DNA from: Sorex araneus
Lineage: Eukaryota; Chordata; Mammalia; Eulipotyphla; Soricidae
DNA: 64,000 nt
Assembly (NCBI RefSeq): GCF_027595985.1
Contig: NC_073303.1
Location: 333,051,179 to 333,115,178, forward strand
Reading direction: 5' to 3'
In this document: piece by piece, positions 1 to 9,300 of the stretch
Position numbering within the stretch: position 1 is the stretch's first letter
Layout of the letters: each line of letters starts with the position of its first letter
Program-made: the position numbers and the translations under genes
The notes under the pieces: generated by a model
What the model saw: only the letters and a program-made list of their open reading frames with translations
Databases searched by the model: none
What the model was told of the DNA's origin: nothing

Positions 1-566
1 AGGTAAGTGCTCAACTATTTTTAGCACTTGTTAACTTCTCTACCATGGCACTTTCAAGCTATTAACCTGCTGCGTGCTAGCTCACAACATGTCTAAAACT
101 TTGCATTTATTTCCGCTTGAACACAATTGTCTTCCCACATCAAGGTCTTGTCTCTTCTTCTTGAGTGAAGGAGTTGTATCTAGATTTTTAAAACTAGACT
201 TTTGATATGGACTTTTTTTTTTTGATATGGTCTTAACAGGAACAAATTACCGAATTGGAGGTAAGCTAGGGGTAATAACTAAGTACAGATTATGAATTAG
301 TGTCATGGGAACCAACAAAGCCCTCTGCTCCAGGTGCATAACAATAGATCTTCATTTGTAGGCTCTGGCCAGTTCCCATTTTTTTATTTCCTGAACCAAA
401 TTTTCTTCAAATTGCTTATTTAGGGATGGCCTTTGTTCACGTCCTCAATGTCACTGACTTTACCCATTATGTTCCTGTTTCGTTTTAGCCAGGTGCAAAA
501 AAGGATACTTGCAAGGGTACAAATGATTATGTTGACTTGGGCTGAACAGAGGACAAAACCTAGTGG
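1..566. other. non-coding, no recognised element
   Basis: AT-rich intergenic sequence downstream of ABHD3. I recognise no gene or repeat family in it. Confidence 0.5.
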
Positions 567-690
567 TGCTCAGGGCTTTCTCCTGGCTCTGTGGTCAGGG
601 ATCACTCCTGAACGGCTTGGGGGACTAAATGGGGCGTTGGGGATTGAATACTCCTTAGGTAGGTCATTCACCCCAGCTATTTTCAGGGCT
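567..690 (-). mobile_element. SINE-A, antisense, decayed
   Basis: The SINE-A body reads in reverse (GTGGTGCTCAGGGC...). The head is mostly lost. Confidence 0.7.
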
Positions 691-763
691 GACTTCTGAC
701 AGCTTAAGGTTCACTCCTACTGGGGCCCAGGGAACCATATGGGATTCTGGGGATAGAACCTGG

Positions 764-890
764 GTCAAGGGCTGAGGGATAATATGGCAGGTAGGGTGCT
801 TGCCTTGCATGCAGCCGACCAGAGTTTCATCCCCAGTACCCCTTGTGGTACTCGGGTCTGTCCCAAAAGCCAAAAACAAAACAAAACCTG
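764..890 (+). mobile_element. SINE-A, sense, decayed
   Basis: Head (GGTAGGGTGCTTGCC) and shortened body with an AAAACAAAAC tail. It directly follows a short antisense body fragment at about 700-760. Confidence 0.75.
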
Positions 891-990
891 GTCCAAGAAG
901 TCAGGCACCATACTGTACTCTCCCTTCAGCCTTCAAAACTTTTTTTTTCTTGTATAGCACTTGGAAGTTGTGTTTAAACATGGTTATTTT

Positions 991-1176
991 GGGGGCTGGA
1001 GCAATAGCACAGCGGGTAGGGCGTTTGCCTTGCACGAGGCCAACCCGGGTTCGATTCCCAGCATCCCATATGGTCCCCTGAGCACCGCCAGGGGTGATTC
1101 CTGAGTGCAGAGCCAGGAGTAACCCCTGTGCATTGCCAGGTGTGACCCAAAAAGCAAAAAAAAAATTTAAAAAAAA
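991..1176 (+). mobile_element. SINE-A, sense, full length, young
   Basis: Type copy of the family here. It has a GGGGGCTGGAGCAATAGCAC head, B box GGTTCGATTCC, a body ending GTGTGACCCAAAAAGC and an A-rich tail. TSD AAACATGGTT at 975-984 and again at 1178-1187. Confidence 0.93.
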
Positions 1177-1874
1177 TAAACATGGTTTTTTTTTGTTAGC
1201 TTCTGGGAGCTACATTACTGAGAATGTGAGAAAACTGAACACTTGAGAGTACGTATTGGGGGTCCCGGGAACAGCTCAGAGGATATAGGCTAGTAGCCTT
1301 TTTTTCTGTTTTTTAGAACCACAACTGGACCTTTGAATACTTTTTTTAAAAGAAAAGTTTTATTGAGACATAATTTGTCTATGATTCAGTAATTTTATTT
1401 GTACATCCTTAGCCACATAATTTTAGAATATTTCAGTGCCCCCCCCCAAGAAAAATCCCCCCTAAGTCTTCACCCTCCAGTCTCTCCCCTCGATCCCCCA
1501 TAACTCTACCACCACCAATCAACTTTTTTGGCAGTACACCTATTCTGGGCACCTTATAAAAATAGAATTACTGTTTGGTTCTCTGGGACTGGCTTCATTT
1601 AGAGTATTTTCAGGGTTCATCCAAGTAGAAGCATGTACATTATTTTTATTCCTGAGTAATATCCTGTTGTATGGATATAACATTTATTCTTTGGCTGATG
1701 ACATTTGGGTTATTTCTATATTGGGCTGTAATGAGAAATACTACGAACATTCATGTTCATTCTTCTGCAAACATGTTTTCAATTTTCTTGTGTCTGAATA
1801 GGAATGAGGTTATTGGATGGTGTGGTGCCTGTATTTAAACTGGGGAGCTGCTAGACTTTTTTTTAAGTGACTCC

Positions 1875-2015
1875 ATAGGAGAAAATGCAACCAGCTAAGT
1901 GCACACGTGATATGCAGAAGGTCTGGGTTCAATCCCTGGCTCAATATGGTCCCACAAGTTTAGAGCCAGAGTAGAACCTAGACAGATGTAACACCCAAAC
2001 AAAAACAAATGATAA
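1875..2015 (+). mobile_element. SINE-A, sense, old, inside L1
   Basis: Divergent head and the landmark GGGTTCAATCCCTGGC, ending CACCCAAACAAAAACAAA. L1 sequence resumes after it. Confidence 0.75.
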
Positions 2016-2082
2016 AGTTGCATTATTTGACATTCTTGCTGGAGATGAATAAGGGTTCTAATACCATATCCTCACCAACATT

Positions 2083-2279
2083 TGTTTTTTTTTTTGGGAG
2101 GGAGGGGGTGGGAAGGAGTTTGGCTTTAGCCAGCGATACTCAAAAGTTAATCCTGGTTCTGCACTGAGGAATTACTTACTCCTAGCGGTGCTCAGGGAAC
2201 CATACAGGATGTTGGGAATCAAAGTTGCATCAGCTGCGTGCAAGGCAAATGTTCTGCCCGCTATACTATTGCTCCAGCC
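2083..2279 (-). mobile_element. SINE-A, antisense, inside L1
   Basis: Flanked by the TSD CACCAACATTT (2072-2082 and 2280-2290), which lies within the host L1. This dates it after the L1. Confidence 0.88.
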
Positions 2280-2429
2280 CACCAACATTTAATTGTTATT
2301 TGACATTTGGATATTATTCTTCCTCTATTGCCATAACAATAGGAAACAGTCCCCATGTTGTTCCAAATTAAAGTGGCATCCTTAATTTCCTGAGAATGTC
2401 GCCTTATTTACTGTTTTTATTACCATGGA

Positions 2430-2560
2430 GTTTTGGGTACTAAAGCCAGTAGTGCTGAGGGCTACTCTCAGGAGTCACTCCTGGCACAGTCCATTTGGTC
2501 CTAGAGCTCTTTCATACAAAGGCTGTGCCCAGTACTTTGAGCTATCTCCCATATCCTAAG
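2430..2560 (-). mobile_element. SINE-A, antisense, decayed
   Basis: Body blocks CAGGAGTCACTCCTGGC and the head TTTGAGCTATCTCC are recognisable. Confidence 0.6.
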
Positions 2561-2582
2561 TTTTTGGGGTTTGGTTTTGTTG

Positions 2583-2660
2583 TGTTTTCAATGCCTGTGA
2601 CTGGACCTAGGCTCTCACACAAAAAGGGCAAGTACTCTACTATTGAAGTGCATCCCTGAC
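2583..2660 (-). mobile_element. tRNA-Ala-like SINE relic, antisense
   Basis: The reverse complement gives a 'caagtactctactattgaag'-type D-arm block and an anticodon-arm-like block. It resembles the tRNA-Ala-like heads elsewhere in the window (for example 57038-57105). Confidence 0.4.
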
Positions 2661-2711
2661 AATGATGTTTCACTTATTTTTACTTTACATATGCTTTAAA
2701 ACAGGACAATG

Positions 2712-2835
2712 TTGGGCTGGAGAGATAGTCCAGTGGTTAAGGCCCTTGCCTTGCATGTGGCCAGCACTGGGACTGATCTCTGAGCCCAACCACAAGTAAC
2801 CCTGAACAGCACTAAGTGCGGCATCAAAACAAGCA
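2712..2835 (+). mobile_element. SINE-A, sense, truncated body
   Basis: Good head (GGGCTGGAGAGATAGTCCAG) with the middle of the body deleted. Confidence 0.8.
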
Positions 2836-2849
2836 TGACATACTTGCCT

Positions 2850-2912
2850 TAGGTTTACCTAAGGCCTCATACATGCAAAGCATGCACTCTATTGCTGAAG
2901 CGTATTCACAGC
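2850..2912 (-). mobile_element. tRNA-like SINE head fragment, antisense
   Basis: The CATACATGCAAAGCATGCACTC block matches the antisense anticodon arm of the tRNA-Ala-like relics. No body is seen. Confidence 0.4.
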
Positions 2913-3814
2913 CAAAATCTGACAGTCTTACATTATAGTCACTCTAAGACAACATTTCTACTGCATAGAGTGAGGTGCAGGAAAATTTGACAATTAGCTT
3001 TTTAACCCATGTCTTCACTGCACTACCGAACTGCCAGAGAGGAACATACCACACTGGGTCAGCCGGTCCTTCAGGAAGGAGGTGAGAAGCCATCCAATAT
3101 CTTGATGTCTGAAATAGGATTCTAACAAGCCATGTGCTTCCGGAAACAGAACCTCTATCAGCTCTTATTTCAAATCTTGCTGTAAGGTTATAATTGGCTC
3201 TTGTTGACTGGCAGCAGAGAAGTAGGTTTCGGACCATGGGAACTTCTAAGCAGCTAAGACCACAATTGTGTGGTTTTTACTATAAAAAGCCTTTTTAATG
3301 GCAAAGCTGGCCGTCTGAGGACAAAGCTGTCCCTGAGTCTTCATGCTAGGGTCTCGGGTTAATGTGATACATTTGGGGGTGGGGTGGAGGAAGGGAAACC
3401 AGCCTTTCTCTCCACAGCAAGGAAACATTTTAATCTAGAAGCCAAAATAAAATATGGGAAGGCACAGATAAGAATTTCTAAAACAAAAAATTTCTAAGAC
3501 TAGATCTTCAGTTTCCTTTGACTATTGATCTGTTTAGATGGGGTTTAATGACCCTTCAGTCACTGTTTTCTGTAGAAAGAGCCTTCTAAATCAGGGAAAT
3601 TCTGCAATTCCAGTAAAGATACAGGCGTCAGTGGGAGGTAGGGAGGGGTTTCCAACAAGTCAAGTCAGTTGCACATCTGCTTGTCCCAGACAGATCTGCA
3701 ATTCTGTACCATCAGAGTCGGGGGTCTATTCTGCAATTTTGGGTTTTGAGCCAGGGCCTTGGCATTTACTTTCATTGGCTAGTTCCTCCTAATTGTCCAC
3801 AATTAAAGCAGTTT
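2913..3814. other. non-coding, no recognised element
   Basis: About 900 bp of intergenic sequence without a SINE. The short open frames in it show no recognisable protein family. Confidence 0.5.
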
Positions 3815-3945
3815 GATGTGGGTCACTCAGCAGAAGTCAGGGCTACCCCAGGCTCTGCTTAGAGAATTGTGCACTGCCAGGGATCCAACTTGAGTCTCAA
3901 ATATAAAGCATATATATAGCCAATTGAACTATCCAACACCTAGAA
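3815..3945 (-). mobile_element. SINE-A, antisense, very old
   Basis: Only the CAGGGCTACCCCAGGCTCTG block and a degraded head remain. Confidence 0.5.
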
Positions 3946-3949
3946 AATA

Positions 3950-4152
3950 TTTTGGGGTGGGAAGGTGGTGCTTAGGGACCACACCCAGCAGTACTCAGGA
4001 GTCCTTTCTATACTTAACACTATTTTTTTTTTTGCTAGAATCGATCATCTTACACACGGTCTCCTTTATTTTTCCTGGCAGTGCTAGGGGGATCAAACCA
4101 GGCGCTACATGCAAGGCAAATGCCTTGACCCCTGTACTATCTCTGACCCGGA
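3950..4152 (-). mobile_element. SINE-A, antisense, interrupted by T-rich insert
   Basis: The 3' body lies at 3950-4010. A T-rich stretch of about 60 bp follows, then the second body half and head to CTATCTCTGACC. Confidence 0.7.
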
Positions 4153-4174
4153 AAATTATTTATTTTGTTCGTTT

Positions 4175-4338
4175 TTTTCTTATCCACGCTGGTGGTGCTC
4201 AGGGCTTACACAGGGATGTGTACTCAGGGATAATTCCTGGCAGTGCTTGGGAACCATGAGTCATACCAAGGATCAAACCTGGGTTGGCTGCACACAAGAT
4301 AAGCACCCTGTGTTCCTCTGTACTATCTTTCTGGCCCC
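4175..4338 (-). mobile_element. SINE-A, antisense
   Basis: Complete in order: body GGTGGTGCTCAGGGC, head GGGTTGGCTGCACAC, end TTCTGGCCCC. Confidence 0.85.
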
Positions 4339-4365
4339 ATCCAGAAAATAATTTTTACTTTATTG

Positions 4366-4537
4366 ATTTTTTTTAACTTTTGGGGGGATCATTTTGGGAG
4401 GGTCATACCTGGCAGTGTTCAGTACTTATTCCTGGCTCTGTGCTCTGGTGGTGCTTGGAGGACCATATGGAGTGCTGGGGAGTGAACTCAGATCGTGCAA
4501 GGCAGATGCCCTACTTGCTCTATTACTACTCCACCCT
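4366..4537 (-). mobile_element. SINE-A, antisense
   Basis: A T-rich tail, then CATACCTGGCAGTG and GGACCATATGGAGTGCTGGG. It is near full length with about 20% visible change. Confidence 0.85.
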
Positions 4538-4584
4538 GGGGAAAATAATTTTTATCTCATAATTAAATTTTTTTTTACCTACTT

Positions 4585-4768
4585 AGGGGGCTGGAGCAAT
4601 AGTACAAGCAGGTAGGGCATTTGCCTTGCATGCAGTGCAGCCGGGTTCAATCCCCGGCATCCCATATAGTCCCCCGAGCACTGCCATGAGTAATTCCTGA
4701 GTGCAGAGCCAGGAGTAACCCCTGAGCATCACTGGGTGTGACATAGAAAGTAAAAAAAAAAAAATTTA
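4585..4768 (+). mobile_element. SINE-A, sense, near-complete
   Basis: Good head and B box (GGTTCAATCCCCGGC) with a long A tail. It abuts the antisense copy at 4772, making a head-out inverted pair. Confidence 0.92.
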
Positions 4769-4771
4769 CTT

Positions 4772-4948
4772 TTTTGGTTTGGGGGCCATACCCTGGGGGT
4801 GCTCAGAGCTTACTTCTGACTCTGCTCAGGGGTCATTTCTGGTAATGCTTAGGGGCAAGTATGTGGTGCCAAGGATTCGAACCACGGTCTTAGTTGGCAC
4901 AGCTACATGCAAGGCAAGTGCTTTACTTCCTACTATTTCTCTGGCCCC
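4772..4948 (-). mobile_element. SINE-A, antisense
   Basis: Ends CTATTTCTCTGGCCCC. It is inverted relative to the neighbouring copy at 4585-4768 and marks the downstream limit of the ABHD3 3'UTR. Confidence 0.85.
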
Positions 4949-5039
4949 AGTTTCAGTATTTCCTACTGATGAATTCATGGAATTATGACAAGTTACTTCC
5001 CAGGGACTATTTTCAATAGATAAAAAACTTACAAGGAAA

Positions 5040-5712
5040 AAAATTTAAAATGATAGATTTTATTTTAATATAATGACATATGCACATAAACTATTTAAAA
5101 ATAAGCATGTAAACTATAATCATTATAAAACATAAATCAGCCTTAGTATTATGAGTAAAAGAGCATATATAGAGGTCAGTCTAACATTGTTGCATTTGCC
5201 TTTTGAAGTTGGAATACATAAAATATTTAATTTACTGTATTTTATCTTATTTCAGTTTTCATGTTATCATCACTAGATATAAATATCCTTAGGAATGTGC
5301 CAACTTAACATACATTTAAATAACCAAACTCACTTAGCAGTTATTAAAGTACCATTAAATCACCTAAGATGAGTAATCTAAAAAATTACTAGCCTAAATT
5401 AAAACCCTGAGGAATTAAAAATCTTTTGACACAATAGTTTTGGTTAAGTGCAATTTCATATTTGTTCTACTTTAAGGTCATACTTGGTAAGGCATAGTAA
5501 AAATAAAATCTACATAAATTACAGTCTAAATCTATATTTCATTTCTCGCTACAAAGTTGTTTTGTTTCCCCAAAAAGTAATTTTTGCATGTCATGTCATT
5601 CTGGACTTCTGCATCACCTGCTGGCTTATTTGTTCCCTCTACAGTAGTTGATATTTGTGCATTAAGCTGAGTTGCCTCTCGATGGTGATTCAGACAAAAT
5701 GCACCTGAAGAA
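5040..5712 (-). other. ABHD3: ABHD3 3' untranslated region
   Basis: About 670 AT-rich bases directly after the stop. They are free of SINEs although copies crowd both sides, which fits a retained terminal exon. The 3' limit is inferred from the AATAAA signal at 5064-5059, and the exact cleavage site is not visible. Confidence 0.7.
5059..5064 (-). terminator. polyadenylation signal AATAAA of ABHD3
   Basis: This is the only AATAAA hexamer on the minus strand between the stop codon and the first downstream SINE. Cleavage would be expected roughly 10-30 bases further on, near 5030-5045. Confidence 0.6.
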
Positions 5713-5891
5713 CTACATGTTAGAGAGTTCATGTCCATGTTCAATCATGGCCTGCACGAACTGCTTGAAGACTCGATCCATGTAAGTGCACTGCCTTGGC
5801 CAGAGTCCCTCCAGAAAACCAATGTGGCCTCCATAAGAAGTAAGAACCAAAGCAACATTAGGGTTTTGCTTAGCGGTTTCTATTGGGATAG
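5713..5891 (-). CDS. ABHD3: ABHD3 coding exon 9 (end of residue 353 to 411 and stop)
   Basis: The acceptor CTCCTAG is followed by CT, completing Ala353, then IPIETAKQNPNVALVLTSYG and GHIGFLEG with catalytic His375. The C-terminus is FVQAMIEHGHELSNM and the stop is TAG at 5715-5713. Confidence 0.97.
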
Positions 5892-5997
5892 CTAGGAGAA
5901 AAATAGGGAGGGAGTTAAAGAGAAGGAGGGAAATAAATAAATACAATTAGTACCAAGTTTTTATTAAGTATGCCCTTTTCATTCCCAATCAGTCTAG

Positions 5998-6051
<54 letters not shown>

Positions 6052-6341
6052 TGTGTGTGTTTGGGTCACCCTTGGTGGTACTCATAGGACCATTTATGTT
6101 TATGTCAGGGATTGAACCTGGGGCTCTTACATGCAAAGCATGAGTTTCAGGAGCTGGAGAGATAGTACTACAGTAGGTTTTATCCCTGGCATTCCATATA
6201 CTCATCTGAGCCCTACCAGGAGCGCAGAGTCAGGAGTAAGTTCTGAGCACCATAGGATGTGGTTTTAACAAAGTTTAAAAAAAAAAAAAAGCATGTGCTT
6301 TAGCCTTTTAAACTATTTCTCTGGCTCCAAGTGGTTGTGCC

Positions 6342-6379
<38 letters not shown>

Positions 6380-9300
6380 TGTGTGTGTGGTGGTGGTGGT
6401 GGTGGTGGTGGTGTGGGGTCAAACCCAGGGGTTCACACATGTAATGCAAAGTACTCCATCACTGAGCCACATATCTGGTTCCACTCCTGTTCTTTCTATT
6501 AAAGATCCTTCATTAAAATACATATGTTTTTCAGGGTTTTGGGGTCACACCGTGTAGTGCTCAGAACTTTCTCTTGGGTGTGAGCTAGGGGGAATCATTC
6601 CTGGTGAGGCTCAGAGGACCCTGTATGCAGGGTACAGGGGATCAAACTACATGCAAGGCAAGTGTCTTAAGCACTGTACTATCTCTCCAGTCCCTTATAT
6701 TTTTAAACCAATGTGGATGACAGATATTTACTTACTTCTGAGTGAATCCTGACCTCAGAAGCAGAAGTAAGCCTAAGCCCTGCTTGATGTGACAACAAAA
6801 CAAAAGTAAACTGTAGAACAGCATGGTGCATATGAAATCTGAGGAATAAATATCTGTCATCCACATTGGTTTAAAAATATAAGGGACTGGAGAGATAGTA
6901 CAGTGCTGGGTGGTCATAAGGGGTGCCAGTGATCTAAGCTGGGTCAGTGGCAAGCAAGTGCTCTACCTGCTTTGCTATCTATGGCCGGCCCCAATGATAG
7001 TCTTTTTTATAAGCTTTACAAAATCAATCCTGCGGGGGTCATCTGACCTTCTGTGAGCACCCAGGATATTACAAGAGGCCACAGGTGAAAATCATAAACA
7101 AGGGAGTCATGATGGAGACTATGGGACCATTGGTATGACAGGGAGGGTGAGGAAAGGGCACAGGAAGGGAACAAGGTCTGTGAAGGCCAGTCAGAAAAAT
7201 GTGGAGAAATACAGGTGTAAAGGATAAGGACAAATATGGTTTAGGGGCTGGAGAGAGAGTACGATGAGTAGGATGCTTGCCATGCATGCAGCTTAACGCC
7301 CCCTCCATATGCTACCCCAGCCCCACCAGGAATGATTTCTGGAGCACAGAGCCAGGAGGAAGCCCTGAGCACTGGTAGGTGTGACCCCCAAACAAAAATA
7401 AATAAATGTGAATTATTTTTTTAGGTTTGGTTTTGGCTTTTATTTTTTGGGGGGTGGGGGAATCACACCCATAAATACTCAGGGCTTACTCCTGGCTCTA
7501 TAATCAGGAATCCTCCTGGCAGAGCTCGGAGGACCATATGGGTTGCCTGAGATTGAACCCAGTGTGAGGGCGAAACTGATGCCATGACAAGCTGCAGCCA
7601 ACAGTAAGTCTCAGCTAGGCCTCAGTTTCTGTTTCCCCAAGCAGGACTTGCAGTTTCTGGTAAGCTCCCAGTTGAGTATGCCTAGACATGTGCCTAGATA
7701 AGGAATTGGGCAGTTGGGTCTGGCCAGTCATGAAGGGTCACTGTACCCCCCCTTAGAAACAGTTATTAACCACTGTCTAATTGCTGACCACTGCTGTAAT
7801 AGGGCCAGTGCTAAAAATAGACCAGTCTATAAAGTGCTTCTTAATTCTGAATCCTATATAAACTGCTTGTGATTTGGAGTTGGGTCCTTGTCAAGACTAC
7901 ACTGAGTTGGATGGGACTTGGACCCTCGCTCAAGTTAGCAATGATTCAAGCTAGTAATAAAGTTCCTTTGCTTTTGCATTATTGTGTGTGGACTCGGTCT
8001 CTTCGCAGTTGGGGATCTGAAGCTCGGGCACAACACCAGGTCGACTACACACATACAAGCCAAGCCATGCAACCCACTGGCTCTGAATGTGATTTCTTTT
8101 ATCCCAGGCTGATAATTGAAACAGTGAGACATTTGATTAATGTCTATTGTGGATCACAGCCTGTCATGAGAAGGGTTTGATTCCAGAAACTGTTACATCT
8201 TGTCTCCTTGATTAAGAAAACATGGTTGATGCACTAATCAGAACTTCAGTTCTGGGGCAGAGTCACAGTGATAAATCAACTAATTAGATATGAGATCCTT
8301 ATCTTACACTCTTCTAATCAAGGGAGTACAACTGACACGTGACAGGGGAACTGCCGCCTGCACACACTGCCCATTTAGACACTGATGTAAATTTGACCCC
8401 TCACAGCACTGCTGTAAGAAAAAAAGACTGAACGACACTGCCCACGGTGGGCCAGGGTTTCTTTCCCATAGCGGTGCAGGAATGATGCAGTAGCCCTAGG
8501 TGTAACCCGGAAATACTTTTTTTCTGTTGGTTTAAAGAAGATACATTTGCAGGCTGTGGTGAAAAGGACAGGGGACAATCAAGGATTTTTTGTTTTGTTT
8601 CGATTTGTTTCTGCATTTTGTTTTTGCTTTTGGGCCACTCGTGGCTGTGCTTAGGGTTTTGTGCTTTGGGATCACTCCTGGAATCATTCATGAAATAGGT
8701 CAGCTGTGTGCAAGGCAAGTGCCTTGACCCAGTATTATATTTCTAGCTCATGGGTTTGTTTGTTTGTTTGTTTTTTGGTGGGGTGGTGGGGAATATGGGG
8801 GGCTGGCTGAGCTCTGGGCTTACTTCTTTTTTGCTTGCTTATTTTGGGGCCATATCCAGCAGTGCTCAGCAGAGCTTACTCCTGGCTCTGCACTCAGGGA
8901 TCACTCCTGGCAGGGCTTGAGGAACCACCTGTGGTGTCAGAGACTGAACCTAGGTCGTCGACTGTGTGCAAGACAGTTAAAACTATCTCTACCAGTTGTA
9001 CTGTCTCCCTCTGGCCCCTGTTTTTTTGTTTTTATGCAAGGTGGTGCTGCATAAGAGAGTAAGTTTGGAAACTTTTGCTCTTAGTGAAGGCCCAGAATGT
9101 CGGCAAGTTCTTATTCAAAGGGGTTCTGAACTCACATCCTTAGTCAGCGCACAACACCTAAAAATGAACATCTATCTTGGGATCAGGTGTGAGAGCCGAA
9201 GTGGAAAAAAGGTAAAATGACTGATACTATTTTTGCTTTTCCATCGCACATTAAGATGTAGAGTGCTTCATGGGCCTCTAATGGATTTTAAGAACTCCAA

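Larger units (their letters stand above)
1334..2410 (-). mobile_element. L1 (L1M-type) 3' fragment, antisense
   Basis: The antisense text TTTATTGAGACATAATTTGT and the GGCTGATGACATTTGGG block are typical of old mammalian L1 3' ends. It is interrupted by two SINE-A copies (1875-2015 and 2083-2279). Confidence 0.8.

Noticed and set aside
1041-1052. Possible functional tRNA genes at SINE heads (A and B boxes)
   Set aside because: Boxes are present but the cloverleaf cannot form. These are SINE heads, repeated over 100 times.
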